64,000 nt of DNA, from the NCBI GenBank assembly GCA_037043235.1, contig JAWRVZ010000042.1, positions 852,501-916,500 on the forward strand. The letters run 5' to 3'. Of the stretch, positions 19,995-31,300 are shown piece after piece; position 1 is the stretch's first letter; every line of letters begins with the position of its first letter. Source of the DNA: Rhodeus uyekii (taxonomy: Eukaryota; Chordata; Actinopteri; Cypriniformes; Acheilognathidae). Under the pieces are notes generated by a model. It had not been told where the DNA came from. It searched no databases and was given only the letters and a program-made list of their open reading frames with translations. The position numbers and the translations under genes were made by a program.

Positions 19995-22250
19995 CTCTGG
20001 CTTGAGGATCTCTGGCTTGAGGATCTCTGGCTTGAGGATCTCTGGCTTGAGGATCTCTGGCTTGAGGATCTCTGGCTTGAGGATCTCTGGCTTGAGGATC
20101 TCTGGCTTGAGGATCTCTGGCTTGAGGATCTCTGGCTTGAGGATCTCTGGCTTGAGGATCTCTGGCTTGAGGATCTCTGGCTTGAGGATCTCTGGCTTGA
20201 GGATCTCTGGCTTGAGGATCTCTGGCTTGAGGATCTCTGGCTTGAGGATCTCTGGCTTGAGGATCTCTGGCTTGAGGATCTCTGGCTTGAGGATCTCTGG
20301 CTTGAGGATCTCTGGCTTGAGGATCTCTGGCTTGAGGATCTCTGGCTTGAGGATCTCTGGCTTGAGGATCTCTGGCTTGAGGATCTCTGGCTTGAGGATC
20401 TCTGGCTTGAGGATCTCTGGCTTGAGGATCTCTGGCTTGAGGATCTCTGGCTTGAGGATCTCTGGCTTGAGGATCTCTGGCTTGAGGATCTCTGGCTTGA
20501 GGATCTCTGGCTTGAGGATCTCTGGCTTGAGGATCTCTGGCTTGAGGATCTCTGGCTTGAGGATCTCTGGCTTGAGGATCTCTGGCTTGAGGATCTCTGG
20601 CTTGAGGATCTCTGGCTTGAGGATCTCTGGCTTGAGGATCTCTGGCTTGAGGATCTCTGGCTTGAGGATCTCTGGCTTGAGGATCTCTGGCTTGAGGATC
20701 TCTGGCTTGAGGATCTCTGGCTTGAGGATCTCTGGCTTGAGGATCTCTGGCTTGAGGATCTCTGGCTTGAGGATCTCTGGCTTGAGGATCTCTGGCTTGA
20801 GGATCTCTGGCTTGAGGATCTCTGGCTTGAGGATCTCTGGCTTGAGGATCTCTGGCTTGAGGATCTCTGGCTTGAGGATCTCTGGCTTGAGGATCTCTGG
20901 CTTGAGGATCTCTGGCTTGAGGATCTCTGGCTTGAGGATCTCTGGCTTGAGGATCTCTGGCTTGAGGATCTCTGGCTTGAGGATCTCTGGCTTGAGGATC
21001 TCTGGCTTGAGGATCTCTGGCTTGAGGATCTCTGGCTTGAGGATCTCTGGCTTGAGGATCTCTGGCTTGAGGATCTCTGGCTTGAGGATCTCTGGCTTGA
21101 GGATCTCTGGCTTGAGGATCTCTGGCTTGAGGATCTCTGGCTTGAGGATCTCTGGCTTGAGGATCTCTGGCTTGAGGATCTCTGGCTTGAGGATCTCTGG
21201 CTTGAGGATCTCTGGCTTGAGGATCTCTGGCTTGAGGATCTCTGGCTTGAGGATCTCTGGCTTGAGGATCTCTGGCTTGAGGATCTCTGGCACAGGCGCT
21301 GATGACGGGCGTCGAGGCGCGGGAACAGGCGCTGATGACGGGCGTCGAGGCGCGGGAACAGGCGCTGATGACGGGCGTCGAGGCGCGGGAACAGGCGCTG
21401 ATGACGGGCGTCGAGGCGCGGGAACAGGCGCTGATGACGGGCGTCGAGGCGCGGGAACAGGCGCTGATGACGGGCGTCGAGGCGCGGGAACAGGCGCTGA
21501 TGACGGGCGTCGAGGCGCGGGAACAGGCGCTGATGACGGGCGTCGAGGCGCGGGAACAGGCGCTGATGACGGGCGTCGAGGCGCGGGAACAGGCGCTGAT
21601 GACGGGCGTCGAGGCGCGGGAACAGGCGCTGATGACGGGCGTCGAGGCGCGGGAACCGGCGCTGATGACGGGCGTCGAGGCGCGGGAACCGGCGCTGATG
21701 ACGGGCGTCGAGGCGCGGGAACAGGCGCTGATGACGGGCGTCGAGGCGCGGGAACAGGCGCTGATGACGGGCGTCGAGGCGCGGGAACAGGCGCTGATGA
21801 CGGGCGTCGAGGCGCGGGAACAGGCGCTGATGACGGGCGTCGAGACGCGGGAGCTGGCGATGGCAGGCGAGGCACGGGAGCTGGCACTGGCAGGCGAGGC
21901 ACGGGAGCTGGCACTGGCAGGCGAGGCACGGGAGCTGACGCGGGTTGACGAGTCCCGGGAACTGACGCGTCAGCCTCCCCGACGTAGAAGGTGGAACCGT
22001 TTACATAGAGTACATGATTTAAAAACGTCTCGAAGGGCTGCCAGCACTGGTCCGGGTCCAGCCGATAGCACGCGTTGTCATTTAACCCAGCCCAGAAGCG
22101 CATGTTGAGTTTGGTGTCCTCCCAACTCACCAACTCAGCCAGTTCCAAAAATTCCTCCACGTACTCCTCTAACGGCCGCCCTCCTTGTCGGACAATCCGC
22201 AGAAGAAGATCCTCCGCCCTCTCTCTCTCTGCCGCCGCGTTCCTCCTCAT
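19971..22250 (-). CDS. Gag-like protein with pentapeptide and 11-residue repeats
   Basis: The frame is open into the LTR, but Met at 22250 (MRRNAAAERERAEDLL) is the first just after the LTR and is preferred, giving 759 residues. Residues about 1-95 form a gag-like domain: RQGGRPLEEYVEEFLELAEL then a Trp-rich helix region (NMRFWAGLND, QCWQPFETFL), as in Gypsy gag. Next come PVPRLPVPA-type repeats, 17 units of APRRPSSAPVP, and then about 86 units of EILKP, ending after a 4-bp shift (PEPDPQARA). There is no zinc knuckle, protease or RT. The repeat tail would be highly basic and then alternating charged. Whether protein is made is unknown; frame maintenance in both arrays follows from periods divisible by three. 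Confidence 0.65.
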   Translation of the reverse strand: MRRNAAAERERAEDLLLRIVRQGGRPLEEYVEEFLELAELVSWEDTKLNMRFWAGLNDNACYRLDPDQCWQPFETFLNHVLYVNGSTFYVGEADASVPGTRQPASAPVPRLPVPAPVPRLPVPAPVPRLPSPAPASRRPSSAPVPAPRRPSSAPVPAPRRPSSAPVPAPRRPSSAPVPAPRRPSSAPVPAPRRPSSAPVPAPRRPSSAPVPAPRRPSSAPVPAPRRPSSAPVPAPRRPSSAPVPAPRRPSSAPVPAPRRPSSAPVPAPRRPSSAPVPAPRRPSSAPVPAPRRPSSAPVPAPRRPSSAPVPAPRRPSSAPVPEILKPEILKPEILKPEILKPEILKPEILKPEILKPEILKPEILKPEILKPEILKPEILKPEILKPEILKPEILKPEILKPEILKPEILKPEILKPEILKPEILKPEILKPEILKPEILKPEILKPEILKPEILKPEILKPEILKPEILKPEILKPEILKPEILKPEILKPEILKPEILKPEILKPEILKPEILKPEILKPEILKPEILKPEILKPEILKPEILKPEILKPEILKPEILKPEILKPEILKPEILKPEILKPEILKPEILKPEILKPEILKPEILKPEILKPEILKPEILKPEILKPEILKPEILKPEILKPEILKPEILKPEILKPEILKPEILKPEILKPEILKPEILKPEILKPEILKPEILKPEILKPEILKPEILKPEILKPEILKPEILKPEILKPEILKPEILKPEILKPEILKPEPDPQARA
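19995..21284. repeat. Perfect 15-bp tandem array, 86 copies
   Basis: The unit CTCTGGCTTGAGGAT repeats 86 times without a visible change over 1290 bp. A further copy sits at 19976-19990, separated by CAGG, and a partial copy closes the array at 21285-21290. On the - strand it encodes EILKP. All three frames on each strand that lack a stop in the unit appear as long open frames; these are by-products. Confidence 0.97.
21292..21852. repeat. 33-bp tandem array, 17 copies
   Basis: The unit begins ACAGGCGCTGATGACGGGCG and ends TCGAGGCGCGGGA. Seventeen copies fit exactly in 561 bp. Two adjacent copies carry A to C at the second position of the unit region (ACCGGC), and the last copy has GAGACG. The - strand product is an 11-residue Pro/Ser/Ala repeat. 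Confidence 0.95.
21853..21950. repeat. 27-bp tandem repeat, about 3 copies
   Basis: Units of the type GAGCTGGCACTGGCAGGCGA + GGCACGG, encoding a 9-residue Pro/Val/Ala repeat on the - strand. This links the gag-like domain to the 33-bp array. Confidence 0.85.
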
Positions 22251-22273
22251 CGCGTTTTTGTGGTCGGTTCTTC

Positions 22274-22573
22274 TGTTACGGTTTCGTTTCGGAGGCAGAC
22301 TCGAAGACACCGGTACCAGAAACATAGTGTTTTATTATCGCAAGGAACTCAGGCAGGGCAATAAACACAGAGTAAACGCAAACGAGAACCGACAACTGAA
22401 TGGAGAACACGGAGAACTAAATACATAGACAGTGATTAACCAAAAGACAAAACACCTGTGAATGATTTGTGATGATCTGTGGCCATGGAAACAAATGAGT
22501 GACTGAAGGAACTGAACCAAAACAACGTGAACAATGGGCAAAATAAGAGTCCTTGGTGACGGTGACTGTGACA
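22274..22573 (-). repeat. 5' LTR
   Basis: Identical by eye to 18602-18901. On the - strand transcription would run leftward into the gag-like frame. The AATAAA signal is repeated here at the equivalent position (complement of TTTATT near 22331-22336). Confidence 0.92.
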
Positions 22574-22578
22574 CCTAC

Positions 22579-23579
22579 AACTATTGCCAATGAAATGTTA
22601 TTTTCCCCACATTGCTACAAAGCTCTTAAAGTAATAGTTCTGGGATGTGTAGACATGGCTTAATGGCTTTCACAGAACTAGCAGAGAGCCCAGAGCATTT
22701 GTAAGATTGAATTGTGTGACTTGATTGATCCTCCTACGGCAAAGGATTGATTTTACTCTCTCTCTTTCCAGTGTTAATGATAATTATTCTGACACCACCC
22801 GACCTGCAAATCAGAAGCTCCTCCCTGTTATTATAGTGCATTGATAATCACCAAACCAAAGTTTAAGAACTTTGGTTGGAAACTAGTGTTTATACTATTA
22901 TTCATGTAAAACTTAAATTGAGTCCCATCATCAATGGAGTCTGTATCTTCTTTCTAACCTGAGAATTTAAGGAATGGAGACAAACTCCATAATGTTTATT
23001 AACAAATTCATACTTCTTACAACTAATTAGGCACTTCAAACCATGCATTTGCATGTTTATATATTAATATGGAAATAGGCCAGCCACATCACTCACTAAG
23101 CAAATGTCATGTTGTCTTGTTTTCATCTCTTTCATTAGTGCCTTCCTTTCACTTGAATGGCTAGACAACTCGATGCTTGCAAAAGTTCCTCTTCGGGCTT
23201 GAGAAATTTAATTGGAATATGTGGGTGGAAGCTTTCAGACCACCAGAGGTTGAAAAATTTCTCCATTTTGATGTCACGTTGCACATTCCCTAATATTGGA
23301 AAGTAACTTTCATTTACATTTTGTCGCAATGTAATTGTCTAAAGTGTTTCATCCAATTTCATTGAATTCGAGACTTCCACCAAAATCAAGTTGCACAAAA
23401 TAAAATTGATGTGCAAACATAATTATTTGCTTGTGCTTTGTGTAGTTATTCTGCTATCGTTTGTGAAATCGTTTTTTAAATATAAATTCACAAGATCTCT
23501 GCTCATCCACTGTAAGACAAGTCACCTTTAACAAAGATTTGAAAGTGCAAAGTTATTTGCAAGAGGGTTCTTGCTTGAA
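22579..23579. other. Unique sequence, nothing recognised
   Basis: No supported gene or repeat. Confidence 0.5.
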
Positions 23580-23754
23580 CAGTGCTTCTCAAACCCTGTC
23601 CCAGAGGTATGCCACTGCACGTTTAAGATGTCTGCCTTATCAGATGCACCAACTTCAGGTCCCTATCACCGAGTTGAATCAGGTGTTAGATTAGGGAGAC
23701 ACACAAAATATGAATTGGTCATGGGCCTCCAGGATAGGTTTGGAAGCTATACTG
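23580..23754. mobile_element. Decayed hAT-type MITE
   Basis: The left end CAGTGCTTCTCAAACCCTGT and the complement of the right end (CAGTATAGCTTCCAAACC) are related. The interior has GATGTCTGCCTTATCAGA and GTTGAATCAGGTGT, blocks found in a common cyprinid hAT MITE. The 8-bp target duplication is not recognisable. Confidence 0.55.
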
Positions 23755-24633
23755 GAGTATTAAACCTGCCAACAAACAAACAGGAGGAATCTGACTAATA
23801 AGAGTACTTGAATATGTTGCACAAAAATTTATACTCCTTAACTGTCGATGCTTTATATCTAGCTGTCTAAATAACGTGGTCAGCTTTTAGGCACATGCAT
23901 TTAAAGGTAATGCTATCACCTCCTTGAGTACACCCATTACATATAATGGCATCACATTCTTGAATTCATGTTTTGTGTGCATACATCTGTTTCTGGCCTG
24001 AGAAAGTAGAACCGCTTCTAACTAGCAGGACATTGGATATTTCACACTTCATGTGCTGTCATAATTCTTTCTGAAACCGTTTGTCTATGCTGTGTGGAAG
24101 GGTGAAGGCCAGTCAGTCTGGTGAGAGAGTCCATGCCTCAGTTAACATGCCACTTCGGTGGGAGGGACTGGTTGCTTTGGAAGGCTTGGGATTTGGGGCC
24201 CAGTTTGATTGACAGCACTGAGCCTGGTGTTTGTCCACTGGTAAAAGTGGAGCGTCTCACAGGATTAGGCCGTAACTCAGCATGTAAACACTCTCCGCGC
24301 CTCTGTGCGAGCTGTCTGCTCGTAATGGAAACTCTGTCTCGGAACTGACCAGCTGTGCTTATTTTTCAGAGAGTTGGGATTACGATACAGTGACATGCCA
24401 TGAATATTAGTGTTTAATGTGGTTAATTGAACGGAATGAGCTTTGAAGCTGCTGTTTACACAAGGGACTTTATTATTAGTGGTGCTTGCTGAAGACAAGT
24501 ATCAATTATATTGCCCGTACCTAATTCTTGAGGTCCAATCTGGTCCAATCGTCCCACAAGCAAACATCCGTCATAGTTTCAGTAAAGGAAAGGACCAAAG
24601 TGTTATCAAGAGACCAGAATGTCATGGATCATG

Positions 24634-24777
24634 GGTGTCCAAACTTGGTACTGGAGGGCCACTGTCCTGCAGATTTTAACTCAATCTTACCTGAATACAC
24701 CTGGCTGGATGTTTGACCTTGATTAACTGTGTAATTAGGGTTGGAGACAAACTCTGCATGACAGTGGCTCTCCCCTG
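24634..24777. mobile_element. Palindromic MITE (GGTGTCCAAAC family)
   Basis: The left part GGAGGGCCACTGTCCTGCAG and the complement of the right part GGAGAGCCACTGTCATGCAG pair as inverted repeats. The sequence GGGTGTCCAAACTTGGTACT and the TTGATTAACTGTGTAATTAG middle are typical of a very frequent cyprinid repeat. Confidence 0.7.
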
Positions 24778-24783
24778 TCATTA

Positions 24784-25090
24784 GCCATGTTTCCCTGCAA
24801 AGTTGTGAATTTAACTTATGATTAAAATTGGAATATTGCATGAAACATTTAGAATAAATAAGTTTCTATCCGATGAGTCAAAGAAGACAAAATTGTCACT
24901 TCCTGGTAAACTGGTGCTAAACATCACTTTAGTAGGATAAGCCAATCATTTTCATGTGTATTAAGTGACTTCTTGCATCTCAGAGCACGCAGATGAAATG
25001 CAATAAACATGTTATCTTTATCTTGAAGGAAGATGCTGGTGTTTGGGAACACAGTCTTGTAAGAGATTTCTGGGAGGGAATTATACTGAA
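24784..25090. repeat. Fragment of the TTCCATCC-type DNA repeat
   Basis: Starts TAGCCATGTTTCCCTGCAAA and follows the order of blocks in 15809-16593 (CACTTCCTGG, CTTGCATCTCAGAG, GTGTTTGGGAACACAGTCTT). It lacks the nested LTR-like block and the right end. Confidence 0.55.
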
Positions 25091-28000
25091 TAGGACTAGG
25101 CGATATAACCTAAAAACAAAATCTTGATTAATTATTAAAAAAAAATCGATTATGATTAATGAAAACATAGCTCGTAGTTCACTGACAAATATGTACTGTA
25201 AATATGAACTAAATAAGGTTGGATACTTTTTTTCTATTGAAAGAGCGCATTTCTTTACTTTGTTTTTTTTTAAATTATTGAAGGAAACCGACTTTGTTGG
25301 CTTCAGAAACCCTGAACCTTGAACCGGGACTCAAACTCAGGTCACCAAATGCAGGCAATTGTCATTGCACCTACCACAGTGTTATTGTTCTGACATAACC
25401 GCTCACTTTCATCAGTTTATTTGAATGTGTTAATGAGAGAGCGATTGCATGTTTGAAATAGTCATACCATCCCTCTATTAATTGTGAAGCTGTGGGTTGT
25501 AGTTACTTCAAAAGTAGAAAAATCTGTTAAAACTTGAGTTTCTAAGCTACTTTAATGATAAATCACAAAACCGTGTTGACAATGAGTTTGTGCATTCCTG
25601 AATATTTCTCAGTGCGTGCAATTTTCACATGATGTGAAAACTACTGTCTGTATGAGTGTTCATGTGACATAATGTATCGGCACATTAGTTCAATATAAAG
25701 GTACACGTCCGATGGTCTAACTGGTAAGTCTTTAAATGTATACAATTGACAAACTTTCATGAGGCGGCTAGAGGCTCTGAATTTCTGTTTCATTCACTGT
25801 GATTAATTGTCTAAACATAAACATAGCTATAAAGACACTAGTTGGGATGTACTTTTTTGACTTTTTTGACAGTTTGGTCAAAACAAACTGTAACACTCTG
25901 GCAACAACATAGCAACACACTAAAACACCCATCTCATCCAATGCCATTTCTAAGAGAATGTAAAACTGTGTGTGTGTGGGAGCGTCACTGTCCTTCACAT
26001 TTAACCAACGTGTCTTTTCATACATTTATATTTGACTTGAACAGCGGTTGCCATGGAAATGACGACGACCCTGAGGCTTTTTAGTCAGTCTTTTGTTTTG
26101 CTGCCTGCTTGTGTTTGCGGGTTGTTGGCGGGACTGGGCCTGCAAGATAAGACGCAGTATCAATAGCAGGAGTCGTGACTGTACTCTGATGCACCATTGG
26201 GACCGTTGAACACAGTTATCATGAGAACGACATAAAACAAAACGCATATACTGTCTCTGTGACACACCAAGACCATAATAACAAAGAGTGAAGAGTAAGT
26301 GACATATTTATTGGATGTAGGTGCTATTCCTGGTTCAGCCTCGACGAATTCAATGAATTGGACTCTTATCAGGGAAAAAAAGGCAATTAATTTGAGTTCT
26401 GAATATGTTCTTTCTGTAATTATGCGAAATTGACACTGGTCTCACAGCTCATTAGCTTCTTTTGCGTAGTGGGATTTACTGAATTTCTTATTGTGGTCAT
26501 TGTTCATTATTGTTATTTTTTTATTTTTGTCTTTTTTACACATCTGATAGCATCCTGTAATTAAAATGAAATATTTGCATAAAAACATATTGTTTATTGT
26601 ATGACATTAAATGAAGAGTCTACTCATTTACATTTGTATTTCCGCCAAAAAAAAAAAAGTGAATTAATTCGGCTCCAGCACCACTAAACCTCTCCAGATC
26701 ATTTTTGCTCAGGAAAGGCTAACTCCCTGGAGTGGTCAGATGATATTAATGGATGCAGGTTTTTTCTCCTCTTTTTTTTTTTTTGCCTTGTTTTGTGAAC
26801 ATCGTTGAAATGCTCTGTGCAGCCTGGCACTGTGAAGCTATGGGTCTCTCGACATTGTTTTGGAGCACAAAAGAAAATAAACGAATGCGGTTTCCTCCGT
26901 ACCACCTGATGGTTTGGTGTTCTGCCCACGGCAATATGGAGCTCAAACAGGCAGCCATATTGGTGAAGTTAATGACATACTGCTACCTTTTGTGTCTGGT
27001 TTAACATCTAGCACTTCATCTCAAAGCTGTGACTGGGCTCTGGACTGCAACATATCACTGTCTATTTTACTAGCCCCATGGGCTGGGTCCAAAACTAGCC
27101 ACTTTTCTTTCACTGAAGTCATTTAAATGCTTATACTTATGTTCTTTTCCTTGCTATTGGTTTTCTAGTATGATTCATATTACTGCTAGACATTTATATA
27201 TTGCTATATTGCAGTAATATACGTTCTTCAGGCAATGCTTGGAGCTAGAATATTCTCTTTTCTATGGGCTATAATGGCATCATGAGTTATGTGGCATTTA
27301 TGAAAGGAATTCTAGCACGTATCTCATTTAGCTTGTGATAATAGTGGAAAGTGTTAGCAAGGAATGAGCTTTCTCATTTTAAAAGGTGGGCTGCTTTAAT
27401 AGAGCTAGATGTTCCAGTTTTTTTTTATCAAAGCAAGTCCAGAATAATTTGCAACATGCAATGCAAAAGAATTGTGCACAAGTTTAGAAATGTTAAATCT
27501 AAATACATTTGTGTATTTTATAGTATTGATTTTAGTAATTATTATAGGTTTGTCTATGTTTTTGTATTACTTTAGTAGACCGTGTAGACAGTAAGGCATA
27601 TAAGGTTTATAAAAGGGCTATTAAGAATACATTTATGTCAATTATAACTCCAAGCTTTGGACATTTGATATGGGCTAAATCCTGTATGCGCTTAAGCTGA
27701 CACACAGTTAAACAGATCAAATTCACACATGCTTCTGTAAACAACCTTTTCATTACACTGTGGCAGCTAGGCTGAACCATGGGATTGATCTAACTTCATT
27801 GGGTGGGTGGCAGACACTATTTTAATGTTCTTTCATTGAATTAATTCAATATGGAAAATGAGATGCATATAACGCTTTGATTGGTGTGCAAACATCTGTG
27901 GTCCCAAAACTGCAGTTGTGAGCTAAAAATCTGTGATGGTATATGGCTGTGTCATTATGAATTATCAGACATGCTTTTAGTTGTACAACATAGGTTTATA

Positions 28001-28184
28001 TATTGATTGTTAGTATGCTTCATTGCAGAGTGAGAGATGTATTGGAAAGGGAAAAAATATGACAGACTTCATGGATAATCTATATCCTACTGCTCCACCC
28101 TTAATGACTACAGCGTTTAATGGGGTGACTAGGATTAACAGCTTACCACAGCAAGCTTCAGTAGCAAGTGCTGCATTTAAATGT
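25091..28184. other. Unique AT-rich sequence, no gene recognised
   Basis: Only short frames without family resemblance. The piece at about 25315-25390 has a weak tRNA-like B box on the - strand but does not fold. Short poly-T and poly-A runs occur at about 26770 and 26648. Confidence 0.45.
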
Positions 28185-28395
28185 GAAAGGATAGTTCACC
28201 TCAAAATGAAAATTGTGTCAATTACTCACCCTCAAGCAGATATTTTGAAAAACACAGGAGAATATGTAAGTCAGTGGAGCCCATCAACTGTTACCAACAT
28301 TCTTCAAAATATATTCATTTTTGTTCAACAGAAGAAAGAAATTTGTACATGTTTGGAACAACTTGAGGACGAGTAAATTAATTTTCATTATTGGC
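28185..28395. mobile_element. Fish non-autonomous DNA repeat (GATAGTTCACC family)
   Basis: The block starts AAAGGATAGTTCACCTCAAA, continues AATTACTCACCCTCAAG, ACCAACATTCTTCAAAATAT, TTGTTCAACAGAAGAAAGAA and GGAACAACTTGAGGACGAGT, and ends in a weak inverted repeat (TTTTCATTATTGG). This order is that of an abundant cyprinid MITE. The frame of 117 codons that crosses it is not a gene. Confidence 0.65.
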
Positions 28396-31300
28396 CGAGC
28401 TATTAAAGCTTCTTATTGTATCTGATCATCTAATAGAACATTCAATCGAGTACCATGTCTTCATTTAACAATGAACGGCCAAAACACATAAAATGTTTTC
28501 CTTTTTTAATTGAAAATGGTGCCGTGTAAATGGCCCTTGAATCAGTACAATGTCTGTCTCTCTATTTTTATTCCACCTGATGTGTAAGACTGGCTCAATA
28601 GATGCAACGCAATCAAATGTCACTCTCTGGAATCAATTTCCGATTTCAGATGCTTTGGAGAAACTCTTTACTGCCACACTTTTTGCTTCACATTATAAAG
28701 GTCTGTTTTTCACTTAGTGAGATAGAATCAATAAACAGTATGTTGTTGTTGTTTTTTAATATTATCTATTTTTCAGCAGTGTTGCTTTTTTCTTCCTTCC
28801 TTGGAGATTGCATGAGCTCTATCCAATTGAAAATGTGTTAATTAGTATGGTTGATTATACACAGGTTGTTTTTTTATTTTTTTAACTAAAGATACACAAG
28901 ACATAACATTAAAATGATTATACTCCTGCAAATCCAAGACCAGCTGTGAGGTAGAGACAGGAACTGAGATTCTTTCACTCTTCTATCCCACTCTGTGCTT
29001 TCAAGTTTGAAGATCTGCTCATCGTTAAATGTAAATGAAACCCTATGCAGAGCTCACTGAAACCTTTCAGATACAGTTCTTCTGCTCAGACTAAAAAAAA
29101 CTATGAAGCTGTCTGAACAGTGCTACTAAAGAGCAATAGCTTCCTTCCTGACAGGAAGTGACTCACGAAGTGTCTTAGCCTTCTTTAATTGGCATTGACA
29201 GATAAGAAAATATGACCGGCGAAGCAGGGTCTCATGAGAAGCCACCTTCTAGTAGGCATGCCACCCTCTGGCTGTCAATCCTACAATCCTCAGGAGGCAT
29301 CTCAAAGACGGCAGTTGAATGGTGTTCCCCTACTGAGCTGCACCTGCCTGTCTTTATGCCAGAGAACCTACTAATGCACACATGTGCAAAGCATTCAAAT
29401 TCAAACACAGCTGCACACCTTTGGGAATTACTGGCTTCAACTTTTTTCTGTATTTCAATAATCCCTACACCTTCCAGGTGTGTTATTTCAAAGAGTGGAT
29501 TTGTTTGGAAGTTGGGAAACCCATTCCCTGAGCTCAGACCACTAGTAAATGACTGAGGATTGTCAAGCAAGAAATCAATATCCTGACCAGGGATGTCAAA
29601 TCAAATTGTCATTTCTCTATTTCCAATTCCTTTAGATTTTTGGAAGCTACTAGATTTGTACTGACAACCACAGGGAGGAAAACACTCAAGTTTGTTTCAC
29701 CATATCCATGTCAGAACTGTAATGGTGAAGAGTGTCATATTTTACATAGTTGATCTGATAGTGCTTTAATATAAAATGTACTGTAACATTCGAGCTGAAG
29801 CAGAAGAAGGGAATGCAGAGAGGTAATGCAATATGTGCGGGAAATATTTTTTATATTTTTCTTTCTTCAAAAGGTCGAAATGTAGATGTGTCTTAAAACG
29901 GTAAGGTCCAATATGATTGACCATTGATTTACTCAATTTCCAAGTCGGGGAGCACAGTATTAGTGCAGATAGACCATTTATGGTGCGTTTTCTGCTTCAG
30001 AGGAAATAATCGTTGACTCTATCAACAATTCAAGGTTAATTGGATGTAATCTTTTTGGGTTTTGTTTGAGACACTGTCAAAGAGATGTGGTTCAGCACAA
30101 CTGTATATTATATTCACCTTAGGCTTGTATTTCAAAAAGAGAGAAACTGTTTTTCCGTAAACTTTAAGCAGCAGCCATTCGTCTTGTATTAAGCAAAGAT
30201 TTTCATTCCACAAATGTCTTATGGCTCAATTGCACATTTATGAGGAGGGACTGGGTATCGAGTGTTTGCCCCTCTAGACATATTGTCATTCATGCAGACC
30301 CAAATGCTAGAGCCAGAGATGGCACACAATGTCTGTAAGCCTTTTTAATGGCCTTTCAAGGCTATTGACAAACTTGAGGATGGTTTGATGACCATTTATA
30401 CGGCATAATCTTTAAGCATTATAGACTCTCAGCTTGTATGACGTGTCTTTTACATTTCAGTGTGCTGATGGACAGCTTTTGGCATCAACTGGTTTCCATC
30501 AGAGCTTAGGCATTGGTGTTCTCCTTATCCAAAGTAGTTTTATTAACAGCAGTAAAAGAACATTACAGATCATAGTGTAGCGATTACAACATATGTCTCG
30601 CTCAGTTAAGGATGGAACAGAGGAAAAAAATAATGAATCTTTTTGTTTCAAGCACAACAGTATTATCAGGCAAAAATTAATTACCCTTCGTTAGAACAGG
30701 TAGCTGCTTGTCAAATAATTTTGCAGGCGAAAAGTTCAGTTCCCTTCTCAAGAGTCATAATCCTCCGTGCTTATCCAGTAATGGAAAAAAATCTATTATA
30801 TCACTGATTTAGTCCTGATCCAAGGGGCACAGCAAGATTGGGGGTGTTTCTTAATTAGCTGTTATCTCATACATCCCCTAAACCTCGATCAGTTACGTTT
30901 TGCTGCAGGGATTTTGATGTAAGAAAATCTCATAAGCCATGATACAATTAAAAGGTAATAAAGGACAACACAATTCAGTTTGAGTGATTAAGACCATAGT
31001 GGTTTACTGAATTGCAGTGCAGGTTGTCTCTCCTGAGGATTCAGAAACTGTATTGTTGTATGACCACAGAACTGATTGAATTGTTGCATGGGTTGCAAAT
31101 ATTGCATCTGTTCTGATTTAACTCTTAAATGAAGGAAAAAGGGAAAAAACTAAACAGTGGTTTAAAATAAAAACACCTGCCAGTGTTTTGGCTTAAACAA
31201 TTTTTAACAAAGAGGGACTTGACAGGGGCCATGAATCATATCTAGCTGTGCCTCAGACTAGCGATGAAAAGGATTGTCTGTATGCTTCCTACACTTGAAA

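Larger units (their letters stand above)
18602..22573 (-). mobile_element. Complete young non-autonomous LTR retrotransposon with coding minisatellites
   Basis: Two 300-bp direct repeats that begin TG and end CA (18602-18901 and 22274-22573) are flanked by the same 5-bp sequence CCTAC (18597-18601 and 22574-22578), the signature of LTR retrotransposon insertion. Orientation is - strand: the polypurine tract (GGAGGGGGGG) lies next to the LTR at 18902, and the gag-like frame starts beside the LTR at 22274. The interior is a gag-like domain plus tandem repeats only. Protease, RT, RNase H and integrase are absent, so movement would depend on a relative, probably Gypsy-type. I see no sequence matching a usual tRNA 3' end just inside the 5' LTR. 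Confidence 0.9.

Noticed and set aside
19995..21852. CRISPR array or satellite
   Set aside because: There are no spacers between units, and the arrays are bounded by LTRs with a target duplication, so they are internal to a retrotransposon.
19983..22108. Long + strand frames through the LTR element (up to 648 codons)
   Set aside because: They exist only because the 15-bp and 33-bp units lack stops in these frames. The LTR, polypurine tract and gag-like domain all point to the - strand.
25315..25390. tRNA-like sequence on the - strand
   Set aside because: A B-box-like GAGTTTGAGTCCC is present, but I could not form an anticodon stem or acceptor stem. It may be an old SINE head.
28023..28376. 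117-codon + strand frame
   Set aside because: Its second half is the common GATAGTTCACC-type repeat, so it is not a gene.
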